Below are positions 46,093-53,158 of a stretch of DNA of 64,000 bases, piece after piece; within the stretch, counting starts at the first letter, position 1, and each line of letters begins with the position of its first letter. The notes under the pieces are model-generated. The model had not been told where the DNA came from. It did not search any database and was given only the letters and a program-made list of their open reading frames with translations. Source of the DNA: AAA044-D11 sp965268275 (lineage in GTDB: Bacteria > Actinomycetota > Actinomycetes > Nanopelagicales > Nanopelagicaceae); NCBI GenBank assembly GCA_965268275.1, contig OZ254168.1, positions 1 through 64,000 on the forward strand, given 5' to 3'. A program made the position numbers and the translations under genes.

Positions 46093-47562
46093 GTGTCATC
46101 AAATATCACAAAGGTAAAACAGGAATTCGATAAAGAAATAATTGACATTGTTGATTACGTTGAGAATTACGAGATTAAATCCGAGGTAGCTTACGAAACC
46201 GCATGGAATTGCCTATTAGACACTCTGGGCTGCGGACTTGAAGCACTTGAATATGATGAATGTAAGAAATTACTTGGACCGCTAGTTCCAGGAACTGTTG
46301 TTACAAACGGAGTTCGAGTTCCAGGAACAAACTATGAATTAGATCCAGTTCAAGGCGCATTCAATATCGGTGCAATGATTCGTTGGTTAGATTTCAATGA
46401 CACTTGGTTAGCGGCTGAATGGGGCCACCCTTCAGATAACTTAGGTGGAATTCTTGCCACTGCAGATTGGCTTTCACGTGCTGCAGTTGCAGCTGGCCGA
46501 CCACCGCTAAAAGTCCATGATGTTTTGACTGCGATGATTAAAGCGCATGAAATTCAAGGCTGTATTGCGCTAGAAAACTCATTTAACAAAGTTGGACTAG
46601 ATCACGTAATTCTTGTAAAGGTTGCGTCAACAGCTGTTGTTGCAAAGATGCTTGGTTTAACTCGCGAACAAACACTTAATGCAGTTTCACTTGCTTGGGT
46701 CGATGGTCAAGCACTTCGCACATATCGCCATTTTCCAAATGCTGGTTCACGTAAGTCTTGGGCGGCTGGTGATGCAACATCACGCGCAGTTCGACTTGCT
46801 TTGATTGCACAGACTGGTGAAATGGGTTATCCATCAGTTCTTACCGCAAAAGTTTGGGGCTTCTACGACTCACTTTTCCGTGGAAATCCTTTTAAGTTCC
46901 AACGCGCATATGGTTCATATGTAATGGAGAACATTCTCTTTAAGATCTCATTCCCTGCCGAGTTCCATTCACAAACAGCAGTTGAAGCAGCAATGACAAT
47001 CAACGGCCTTATGAAGTCAGCCGGAAAAACTGCTGCAGATATCGCCAGTGTAAAAATCAGAACTCATGAAGCTTGTATTCGTATCATTGATAAGAAAGGC
47101 CCACTAGGAAATCCAGCGGACCGAGATCACTGCATTCAATATATGGTTGCCGTTCCGCTTATTTTTGGTCGCCTAACTGCACGCGATTATGAAGATGACA
47201 TCGCTTCAGATCCTGCAATTGATGCGCTCCGCGAAAAAATCGTTTGTGTTGAAGATCCAGCATTTACTGTTGATTACCACGACCCAAGCAAGCGCTCTAT
47301 CGCGAACGCTCTTACTGTTGAGTTTAAAGATGGCAGCAAGTTCGATGAGGTAGTTGTCGAATATCCAATCGGACATGCTCGTCGCAGAACAGATGGAATT
47401 CCGCTACTTATTGAGAAATTCAAAATCAACTTGGCCCGTATTTTCAGCGCAGATCAACAGAAGAAAATTCTTGATGTCTCTATGGACTATAAGAAGCTTT
47501 CTGATATGGCAGTAAACGAATACGTTGATCTTTACGTAAATAAAGATTACAAAGCTAAGTAA
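46093..47562 (+). CDS. prpD: 2-methylcitrate dehydratase
   Basis: A 489-residue MmgE/PrpD-family enzyme that dehydrates 2-methylcitrate to 2-methyl-cis-aconitate. Family segments: YETAWNCLLDTLGCGLEAL, RWLDFNDTWLAAEWGHPSDN and ISFPAEFHSQTAVEAA. The start is GTG at 46093, 8 bases after prpC. With prpB and prpC this makes a complete methylcitrate set apart from an aconitase and propionyl-CoA ligase. Its stop touches the stop of the convergent PaaX-family gene with no spacer. Confidence 0.95.
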   Translation: MSSNITKVKQEFDKEIIDIVDYVENYEIKSEVAYETAWNCLLDTLGCGLEALEYDECKKLLGPLVPGTVVTNGVRVPGTNYELDPVQGAFNIGAMIRWLDFNDTWLAAEWGHPSDNLGGILATADWLSRAAVAAGRPPLKVHDVLTAMIKAHEIQGCIALENSFNKVGLDHVILVKVASTAVVAKMLGLTREQTLNAVSLAWVDGQALRTYRHFPNAGSRKSWAAGDATSRAVRLALIAQTGEMGYPSVLTAKVWGFYDSLFRGNPFKFQRAYGSYVMENILFKISFPAEFHSQTAVEAAMTINGLMKSAGKTAADIASVKIRTHEACIRIIDKKGPLGNPADRDHCIQYMVAVPLIFGRLTARDYEDDIASDPAIDALREKIVCVEDPAFTVDYHDPSKRSIANALTVEFKDGSKFDEVVVEYPIGHARRRTDGIPLLIEKFKINLARIFSADQQKKILDVSMDYKKLSDMAVNEYVDLYVNKDYKAK

Positions 47563-48441
47563 TTACTTCTTCTTTTTAACTTCCGCCTTGCCCGCAACGC
47601 TATGAAAATAGTTAAGGGCAGGGATGGCAAGTAAGTCGTGGACCTTAAAGAAACTATCCATCGCGGCAAAACCAGGCCAATTCTTAGGTAAATACTCTTT
47701 AGGGAGTCCCGGGTCAAAGTAAGGAACATGTCGCCAATTAGTTAAAACCTTTGTGTAATCAACAAATGCTTCAAGCGGATCAGGTTTTGAAATCTTCTTG
47801 GTAAACCACTTCTTCATCACTGGTCGCGCTGTTGTGCTAAATGATTTATACAAAGAGCTAATTCCATCTAAATCCCACCACTGGCTAACAGCATTTGGTG
47901 TTGGCTGAAACGCTAAGTGATGAGCCGAGAAAATGCTCATGTATTTTTCAATGTTCAACGATTTAGCAAGCGCTGTAACATCATTTGTGAGTTGGCGCGG
48001 TGCTATCCAAAGTCCGCCAGTGACTTGAGCGAATCCAACTCGAATCAACCTGGAACGTAGTTGGTATCTAAGTGCTCGGTTCTTCTCTGGGATTGAAAAA
48101 GCTACTAATACCCAACCTTCATCTCGTGGAGCTTCGCGTCTTTCAAGAACGCGTGAATCACCAAGTTCGAAAGTTTTTCTGGCCTCAGAACTTAAGGCGT
48201 AACCCTGAATTCCATTTTGCGACTTTGAAATTAAAATTCCACGCCTCTTAAATCGAGAGAGCGCACTTCGAACTGATGCTTCATCGACATCTAATTCGGC
48301 GCAGAGGCTAACAATTGCACTTGAAGAGAGCCAGCCACCAAGAGAGCGGCTATATGCTCCATAAATTGTGATGATCAAAGATTGCGGCCGATTTGCGCGG
48401 TCAATTAAATCTTTCGCTTCACCTGCAAATATGCTGACCAC
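47563..48441 (-). CDS. PaaX-family transcriptional repressor
   Basis: A 292-residue regulator with an N-terminal winged helix (RPQSLIITIYGAYSR, then VRSALSRFKRRGIL) and the C-terminal PaaX domain (WVLVAFSIPEKNRALRYQLR, GLWIAPRQL). PaaX represses phenylacetate genes and is released by phenylacetyl-CoA in E. coli; here an aryl- or acyl-CoA effector is likely but unproven. The start is GTG at 48441; on the minus strand TAACAT lies 7 bases upstream with TTACTT 17 bases further, so a leaderless mRNA is likely. It is divergent from a thioesterase gene. Confidence 0.88.
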   Translation of the reverse strand: MVSIFAGEAKDLIDRANRPQSLIITIYGAYSRSLGGWLSSSAIVSLCAELDVDEASVRSALSRFKRRGILISKSQNGIQGYALSSEARKTFELGDSRVLERREAPRDEGWVLVAFSIPEKNRALRYQLRSRLIRVGFAQVTGGLWIAPRQLTNDVTALAKSLNIEKYMSIFSAHHLAFQPTPNAVSQWWDLDGISSLYKSFSTTARPVMKKWFTKKISKPDPLEAFVDYTKVLTNWRHVPYFDPGLPKEYLPKNWPGFAAMDSFFKVHDLLAIPALNYFHSVAGKAEVKKKK

Positions 48442-48496
48442 GGCGGTAATGTTAGTGGGGTAATTTAAATAAAGTAACGCATTAGAGAGGTAATAA

Positions 48497-48889
48497 ATGG
48501 CCGGGGCAAGTATTGAGATAAAGCGATTCCTTGAGTGGGCTGAAACTGATGCCGCTGGACACCAACATTATTCGAGTGCATTTCGCTGGGTAGAAGAGTG
48601 CGAAGCTGCGCTTTACCGAAGCGTTGGGTTGCCTTCATCTCTCTTTGGCCAAATTCCGAGAGTCAAAGTCAACATGGAATACAAGCGCCGGATATTTTTC
48701 GGTGAAGAAATAACCACCCGACTAGAAGTAATCAGAATAGGCAATTCATCTTTAGAGCTAGCTTTTACGGCAGAAGTAAATGGTGAACCCGCAGCAATCG
48801 GAAATTATGTAATCGTGCACTCGCCAAACAAAGAAGCGGGTGCGCAGAGATGGCCAGATGCTTGGCGTGCGAAGTTATTTGCTGAGTAA
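48497..48889 (+). CDS. Hotdog-fold acyl-CoA thioesterase
   Basis: A 130-residue thioesterase of the 4-hydroxybenzoyl-CoA thioesterase type. It has the signature ETDAAGHQHYSSAFRWVEEC, with Asp as likely catalytic acid, and KVNMEYKRRIFFGEEI. Such enzymes hydrolyse short or aromatic acyl-CoAs and may recover CoA from stalled intermediates. A good ribosome site GAGAGG precedes the ATG. It is divergent from the PaaX-family gene (55-base gap) and its 3' end overlaps the convergent oxidoreductase by 15 bases. Confidence 0.84.
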   Translation: MAGASIEIKRFLEWAETDAAGHQHYSSAFRWVEECEAALYRSVGLPSSLFGQIPRVKVNMEYKRRIFFGEEITTRLEVIRIGNSSLELAFTAEVNGEPAAIGNYVIVHSPNKEAGAQRWPDAWRAKLFAE

Positions 48890-50407
48890 ATTCGCAACCA
48901 TTAATCCGCTACCCCCACCAACCCCGCCGCCGGGCCAAGTTCCGGATCCGCAGATAAAGAGATTTTCAATTGGCGCTTTGTGACCGGTCCAGCCAGGCAT
49001 TGGACGCAGAAAGAAAAATTGTGCGGGATGGTGGCTGCCACCAAGTGAATCTCCCTTAATTAAATTAGCGTTGTAACGTTCTAAATCTGTAGGCGTCAGA
49101 ACTTTTCGCGCAAGTATTTTTCCCTTTAAGCCAGGTGCGTACTGCTCGATATTTTCAATTATTTGATCAGCATATTCTTCACCGACTTGATCCCAAGTGG
49201 TTCCAGAAATCTCAAGTGGCAATACCCGAACTTGAATCCAGAGAACATGTTTACCTTCAGGTGCTCGCGTTGGATCACTAACTGTTGGCTGACCAATTAC
49301 TAGCGCAGGTGTTGTTGGAAGTTTTCCTGCAGCTGCAACCGTATATGTCATTGCTAAGTCGTCGACATATGGTGCGATGTGAACATAGTTAAATCCACAG
49401 GCTTCACTGGCAGTCCAATCAGGAAGATCGCTTAGCGCAAGGTGAATCATCATTGTGCCAAGTCCGGGGCGGAAGTTTTTAACCTTTGCAACATCAGGTT
49501 TTTCAGCTTCGCTCTTCGGCAATAGATTTGGAATCAGCGCTGGATTTACATTTGCAATTAACTTTGTGGCTTCATAAACCTTGCCATCAGCAGTCTTTAC
49601 GCCAGTGGCCTTTCCGTTATTAGTAAGAATTTCGGTAACTCTTGCGCCAGAAACGAGAGTTCCACCATTCTCTTTAATTACTGCAACAAGTGATTTAATT
49701 AAATTATCAGCGCCGCCCTTACCAAGAACCATTCCAAATTCCTGGCCGCCGATTGATTCTAGGAAAGAGAATAAAGCTCCTCCGGAAATATCTGGACCAT
49801 AATCAAGATGCATACCCCAAATTGCGGCAAGGGCTTTGGTTTCTGGATGAACAAAATGTTCATCAGTGAAAGCTCTACTTGATTGCAGTAGCAATCTGAT
49901 TAGATCGAATAAACCATCAGTTCCAATTGCTCGCCAGGTTTTGTAAAGAGATTTGGCCGCTGCAAATGATGGAAGTTCAGTTCCTAAAATTGGAAAAAGA
50001 TGCGGCGCAAGGGTCCCAAGCTTTGTAGTCAACGCCTTCCAAGATTCAACATCTCCTGGTGCAACGCGATTCAAAGTCGCAATGTTTGCTTCACGATCCA
50101 TAACAATTCCGATTGATTTTCCGTCAGGAAAGACTGAGCAATATGGCTTTGCCGATGGAACAAACTCGAGACCATTACGGATCAAATCGTCCTTAAGCGC
50201 GGCCATAACTCCACCACCGGCAAACAAACTCAAATTAGTAGCAAATAGGTCATGCTTGAAGCCAGGCAAGGTGACTTCTTCGGTGCGCACAGCGCCACCA
50301 AACTCAGTCGCACTTTCGAGAACAGTTACCGATTTGCCCCGCTTAGCTAATAATGCAGCTGCGCTCAAGCCATTGATTCCGGATCCAATAATCACAATTT
50401 TTGACAT
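48875..50407 (-). CDS. FAD-dependent oxidoreductase, PYROXD2/phytoene desaturase-like (A)
   Basis: A 510-residue flavoprotein with N-terminal dinucleotide-binding motif IVIIGSGINGLSAAALL (about 3-19), a central substrate domain and the C-terminal FAD motif CGSGTWPGGGVGGGSG. The pattern fits the CrtI-related group that includes PYROXD2 rather than a true carotenoid desaturase. The frame is open to 50491, but ATG 50407 has GTGAGAAGATC upstream and gives the expected N-terminus. It is divergent from a paralogue; the 56-base gap holds a regulon-type palindrome. Substrate unknown. Confidence 0.83.
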   Translation of the reverse strand: MSKIVIIGSGINGLSAAALLAKRGKSVTVLESATEFGGAVRTEEVTLPGFKHDLFATNLSLFAGGGVMAALKDDLIRNGLEFVPSAKPYCSVFPDGKSIGIVMDREANIATLNRVAPGDVESWKALTTKLGTLAPHLFPILGTELPSFAAAKSLYKTWRAIGTDGLFDLIRLLLQSSRAFTDEHFVHPETKALAAIWGMHLDYGPDISGGALFSFLESIGGQEFGMVLGKGGADNLIKSLVAVIKENGGTLVSGARVTEILTNNGKATGVKTADGKVYEATKLIANVNPALIPNLLPKSEAEKPDVAKVKNFRPGLGTMMIHLALSDLPDWTASEACGFNYVHIAPYVDDLAMTYTVAAAGKLPTTPALVIGQPTVSDPTRAPEGKHVLWIQVRVLPLEISGTTWDQVGEEYADQIIENIEQYAPGLKGKILARKVLTPTDLERYNANLIKGDSLGGSHHPAQFFFLRPMPGWTGHKAPIENLFICGSGTWPGGGVGGGSGLMVANLLSK

Positions 50408-50427
50408 GCGCGATCTTCTCACGATTA

Positions 50428-50442
50428 TTGACGGTCGGACAA
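50428..50442. promoter_or_regulatory. Operator-like site between the two PYROXD2-like genes
   Basis: TTGACGGTCGGACAA shares its first ten bases with the palindrome TTGACGGTCGTCAA found in other promoters of this region; the right arm is altered (GGACAA). It is centred in the 56-base divergent gap, 20 to 21 bases from each start codon, so one bound protein could control both genes. Confidence 0.45.
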
Positions 50443-50463
50443 TACCCGCAATAGATTTCGGCC

Positions 50464-52059
50464 ATGACATCTTCAAAAAAGTTCGATGCAATCATTATTG
50501 GCAGTGGCATTAACTCACTTGTTGCGGGCGCTGTTTTAAGTAAATCGGGTTGGCAAGTTTTGGTTTGCGAGCGAAATGCGAATGCCGGCGGCGCGATTAA
50601 AACCGAGCAAGCAACTCTTCCGGGTTATACCCACGAATTACTTTCAAGCTGGCATCCACTTTTTGTTGGTGGGCCTGCTTATGCCGAACTTAAAGAGGAT
50701 TTAGATAAGCGAGGTTTAGTTTATAAAAATACCGAACTTCCTACCGGTGTTGTTTGCAATGATGGAACTGCGATTTTATCTACTAATCCAGAGATAACAG
50801 GTGCCGAATTTGCTCGCATCGGTGACGCCGATTCCTGGTCACAAATGATGGCCGAGTTCACCCCAAAATTAGATTTAGCATTTGGTTTACTTGGCGCAGA
50901 TCTTTGGCGCAAGTCTTCGCTAAAGCTCGCACAACTAGCACGAAAAAGATTTGGAAACCGCGGATTAGTAGCAGTAGGCGCAGAGTTATTGGAACCAGCC
51001 GCACCTTGGCTAGATCGCCAATTTAAATCTCCAGTTAGCAAAGCGTTACTTGCACCGTGGGCGCTTCACAATGGACTTGGTCCAGATGATGCTGCAAGTG
51101 CATTCATAACCAAAGTTATTTCAGCTGCAGTTGCATTCGGTGGAATGCCGGTTCCTGTTGGTGGTGGAATTAAATTAGTTGAAGCACTAACTTCAATAAT
51201 TACTGACGCCGGTGGTCAGCTAATTACAAACGCTGATGTTGTGAAAGTCATTGTTGAAAATAAGAGTGCGACTGGCGTAAAACTCAGCGACGGCAGAACC
51301 TTTAATGCAGGTAAAGCAGTTCTTGCTTCAACAACACCACAAGCGCTTTATCAAACGCTATTAGCTGGCATTGATGTTCCAGTAGGGATTAAAACTTCAG
51401 CTGATAATTTCCGCTATGGCCGCGCCGCAATTCAAATTCATTTAGCCCTTTCAGAGCCACCAATTTGGAAGTCAGATGCTCGAATGAAAGATGTCGCGAT
51501 AGTGCACGTTCTTGATGGAATGAATTCGTTATCAGAATCTGTCAACGCGGCTAATCGCGGTTATCTGCCAGCCCGACCAACAATTGTGGTGGGTCAACCT
51601 TGCGCAGTCGATCCATCAAGAGCTCCTGCTGGTGCCTCGATAATTTGGATTCAGTTACAAGAAAATCCTCAAGTAATTAAGGGGGACTTAGCAAACGAGA
51701 TTAATCCTGGTGACGGAACTTGGAATGAAGAGCGATTAAATGCATATGCAAATCGCGTTCTTGAACAACTTGGAGCCGAGATCACAAACCTAAGGTCTGC
51801 AACTGTTGCGAAGATAGTTTTGGGACCACGCGAGATTGAGGCGATGAACAAGAATCTTGTTGGCGGAGATCCTTATGCAGGTGACTGTCGTATCGATCAA
51901 TATGCACCGTGGCGTCCGTTATCTGCCGCAACTGGGCACCGAACACCTATTAAAAACCTTTGGCATATTGGTGCATCGACTCATCCGGGGCCAGGACTTG
52001 GTGGCGGATCCGGATTTTTGGTTGCAAAGCGTCTTACTAAGAAGAGGTTTGGGAAGTAA
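50464..52059 (+). CDS. FAD-dependent oxidoreductase, PYROXD2/phytoene desaturase-like (B)
   Basis: A 531-residue paralogue of the divergent gene. It has AIIIGSGINSLVAGAVLSK near the N-terminus (FAD ADP-binding) and HIGASTHPGPGLGGGSGFLV at the C-terminus. Both proteins share NANAGGAIKTEQATLPG-type and RAPAG-type segments. They may act as a two-subunit or sequential oxidoreductase, as paired CrtI-like enzymes sometimes do; this is an inference. It ends at a strong hairpin terminator shared with the convergent cyclase-family gene. Confidence 0.83.
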   Translation: MTSSKKFDAIIIGSGINSLVAGAVLSKSGWQVLVCERNANAGGAIKTEQATLPGYTHELLSSWHPLFVGGPAYAELKEDLDKRGLVYKNTELPTGVVCNDGTAILSTNPEITGAEFARIGDADSWSQMMAEFTPKLDLAFGLLGADLWRKSSLKLAQLARKRFGNRGLVAVGAELLEPAAPWLDRQFKSPVSKALLAPWALHNGLGPDDAASAFITKVISAAVAFGGMPVPVGGGIKLVEALTSIITDAGGQLITNADVVKVIVENKSATGVKLSDGRTFNAGKAVLASTTPQALYQTLLAGIDVPVGIKTSADNFRYGRAAIQIHLALSEPPIWKSDARMKDVAIVHVLDGMNSLSESVNAANRGYLPARPTIVVGQPCAVDPSRAPAGASIIWIQLQENPQVIKGDLANEINPGDGTWNEERLNAYANRVLEQLGAEITNLRSATVAKIVLGPREIEAMNKNLVGGDPYAGDCRIDQYAPWRPLSAATGHRTPIKNLWHIGASTHPGPGLGGGSGFLVAKRLTKKRFGK

Positions 52060-52065
52060 AAGAAA

Positions 52066-52093
52066 AAAGCCCGCCAATCACTTGGCGGGCTTT
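52066..52093. terminator. Bidirectional intrinsic terminator
   Basis: A 12-bp perfect stem AAAGCCCGCCAA / TTGGCGGGCTTT encloses TCAC, with A residues before and T residues after, so it can terminate both the PYROXD2-like gene B and the convergent cyclase-family gene. It is the only clear strong terminator between convergent genes in the window. Confidence 0.93.
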
Positions 52094-52120
52094 CTAATTT
52101 CTGTTCTTAATACTTTGAAA

Positions 52121-52894
52121 TTATTTTGAAACTAGTGCAAATACTCTTGTAGGTGAACCTGATCCACCAACAATCTTTAGTGGCGCAGCAATAACAATTG
52201 CACCAGTTGTTGGCAACTTATCTAGGTTACGAAGTTGAGTTAGGCCGTACTTGTTATTTCCAAGTAGGTAGTTGTGGCAAGGGAATGGAACTTCCATTCC
52301 AAATGCGCCACCAGCATCGATACCAACAGTTTCAACACCTAATCCAAGGATGTCGCGCTTTGTTGCAAGGAATTCAGCACATGCTGGTGGAAGTCCTGGA
52401 GTATGTGGACCATTCTCATCTGCGTTTGCAAATGCCTTTGGATCATCACCAAACTTTGACCAACCGGTGCGGAATAGAACCCAAGCACCCTTTGGAATTT
52501 CACCATTTACTTTTTCCCAAGCTTCGATATGAGAAACTTCAAGAAGAAAATCAGGATTCGCTGCTGCTTCTTTTACAAAATCTAAAACAACTGCAGGTCC
52601 AACTAAACGTTGTGGTGGAATTGAAGCAACATCGTCGCCATCTTTTCCGGTGATCCAGTGATTAGGAGCATCTAAGTGAGTTCCAGTGTGTTCACCTGTA
52701 TGGAAGTTATTCCAATACCAAGCTGGACCACGATCGTCATACTTAGAAATTTCTTCTAGTTGAAATGATGCGGTCTGGCCGAATGGTTCTGGAAGAACCA
52801 AAATTGGTGTGTTCGAATGTAATGGTGCTGTTAGGTCTAGGACCTGAACTGCTCCTGATACAAGATCATTTGCTAAGGCATTTAGATTTGCCAT
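52121..52894 (-). CDS. Cyclase-family amidohydrolase (kynurenine formamidase / isatin hydrolase type)
   Basis: A 257-residue metal-dependent hydrolase of the cyclase superfamily. The metal motif HTGTHLDAPNH (H69, H73, D75, H79) matches HxGTHxDxPxH of bacterial kynurenine formamidase KynB and isatin hydrolase. KynB would hydrolyse N-formylkynurenine from the tryptophan 2,3-dioxygenase encoded 7 kb away; isatin hydrolase would make isatinate. The sequence alone does not decide. A good ribosome site AAGGAG precedes the ATG. It is divergent from the oxidoreductase pair, and the 264-base gap contains a perfect palindrome. Confidence 0.8.
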   Translation of the reverse strand: MANLNALANDLVSGAVQVLDLTAPLHSNTPILVLPEPFGQTASFQLEEISKYDDRGPAWYWNNFHTGEHTGTHLDAPNHWITGKDGDDVASIPPQRLVGPAVVLDFVKEAAANPDFLLEVSHIEAWEKVNGEIPKGAWVLFRTGWSKFGDDPKAFANADENGPHTPGLPPACAEFLATKRDILGLGVETVGIDAGGAFGMEVPFPCHNYLLGNNKYGLTQLRNLDKLPTTGAIVIAAPLKIVGGSGSPTRVFALVSK

Positions 52895-52988
52895 TTATCT
52901 GCTCCTTCTTATTATCGGTTTTAAGCCTTCCGCGGATTGGTCATCGCAGGGGCTTGAGATTAGCCGTGTGTGGGCCTTATTTCTAGGT

Positions 52989-53002
52989 TTGACGACCGTC
53001 AA
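52989..53002. promoter_or_regulatory. Perfect palindromic operator-like site (cyclase / oxidoreductase gap)
   Basis: TTGACG-AC-CGTCAA has two perfect 6-base arms. Read on the minus strand it is TTGACGGTCGTCAA, the best form of the motif found upstream of prpBCD, between the PYROXD2-like genes and upstream of the monooxygenase. It lies in the divergent gap 52895-53158 and could control both sides. Confidence 0.6.
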
Positions 53003-53110
53003 TTTCCCCCAAGAGCGTTCAGGTATTTGTCATTTAGCACACACCCTTTATGGGGAAAATCTCCTAGACAGGTCAGAGTGCGCATGCGACGATTACCGAG
53101 TATTTTTTCC

Positions 53111-53132
53111 CTCTGAGGTGAGAACCTTAGGG
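53111..53132 (+). other. Possible RNA hairpin in the oxidoreductase leader
   Basis: CTCTGAGGT (53111-53119) and ACCTTAGGG (53124-53132) pair over nine positions, two of them G-U, around a GAGA loop of the GNRA type. It lies 26 bases before the start codon of the oxidoreductase alpha gene. It does not match a riboswitch I recognise. Confidence 0.3.
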
Positions 53133-53158
53133 ACCACATACGTTTTAAAAGGAGTGAC

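Noticed and set aside
48875..52059. The two PYROXD2-like genes as a carotenoid biosynthesis locus
   Set aside because: No phytoene synthase, geranylgeranyl synthase or cyclase gene is nearby, and the C-terminal motifs fit the PYROXD2-type branch.
52989..53002. Palindrome as merely a -35 promoter box
   Set aside because: TTGACG alone could be a -35, but the symmetric CGTCAA arm and repetition of the full 14-mer at other promoters are not explained by that, and no well-spaced -10 follows.
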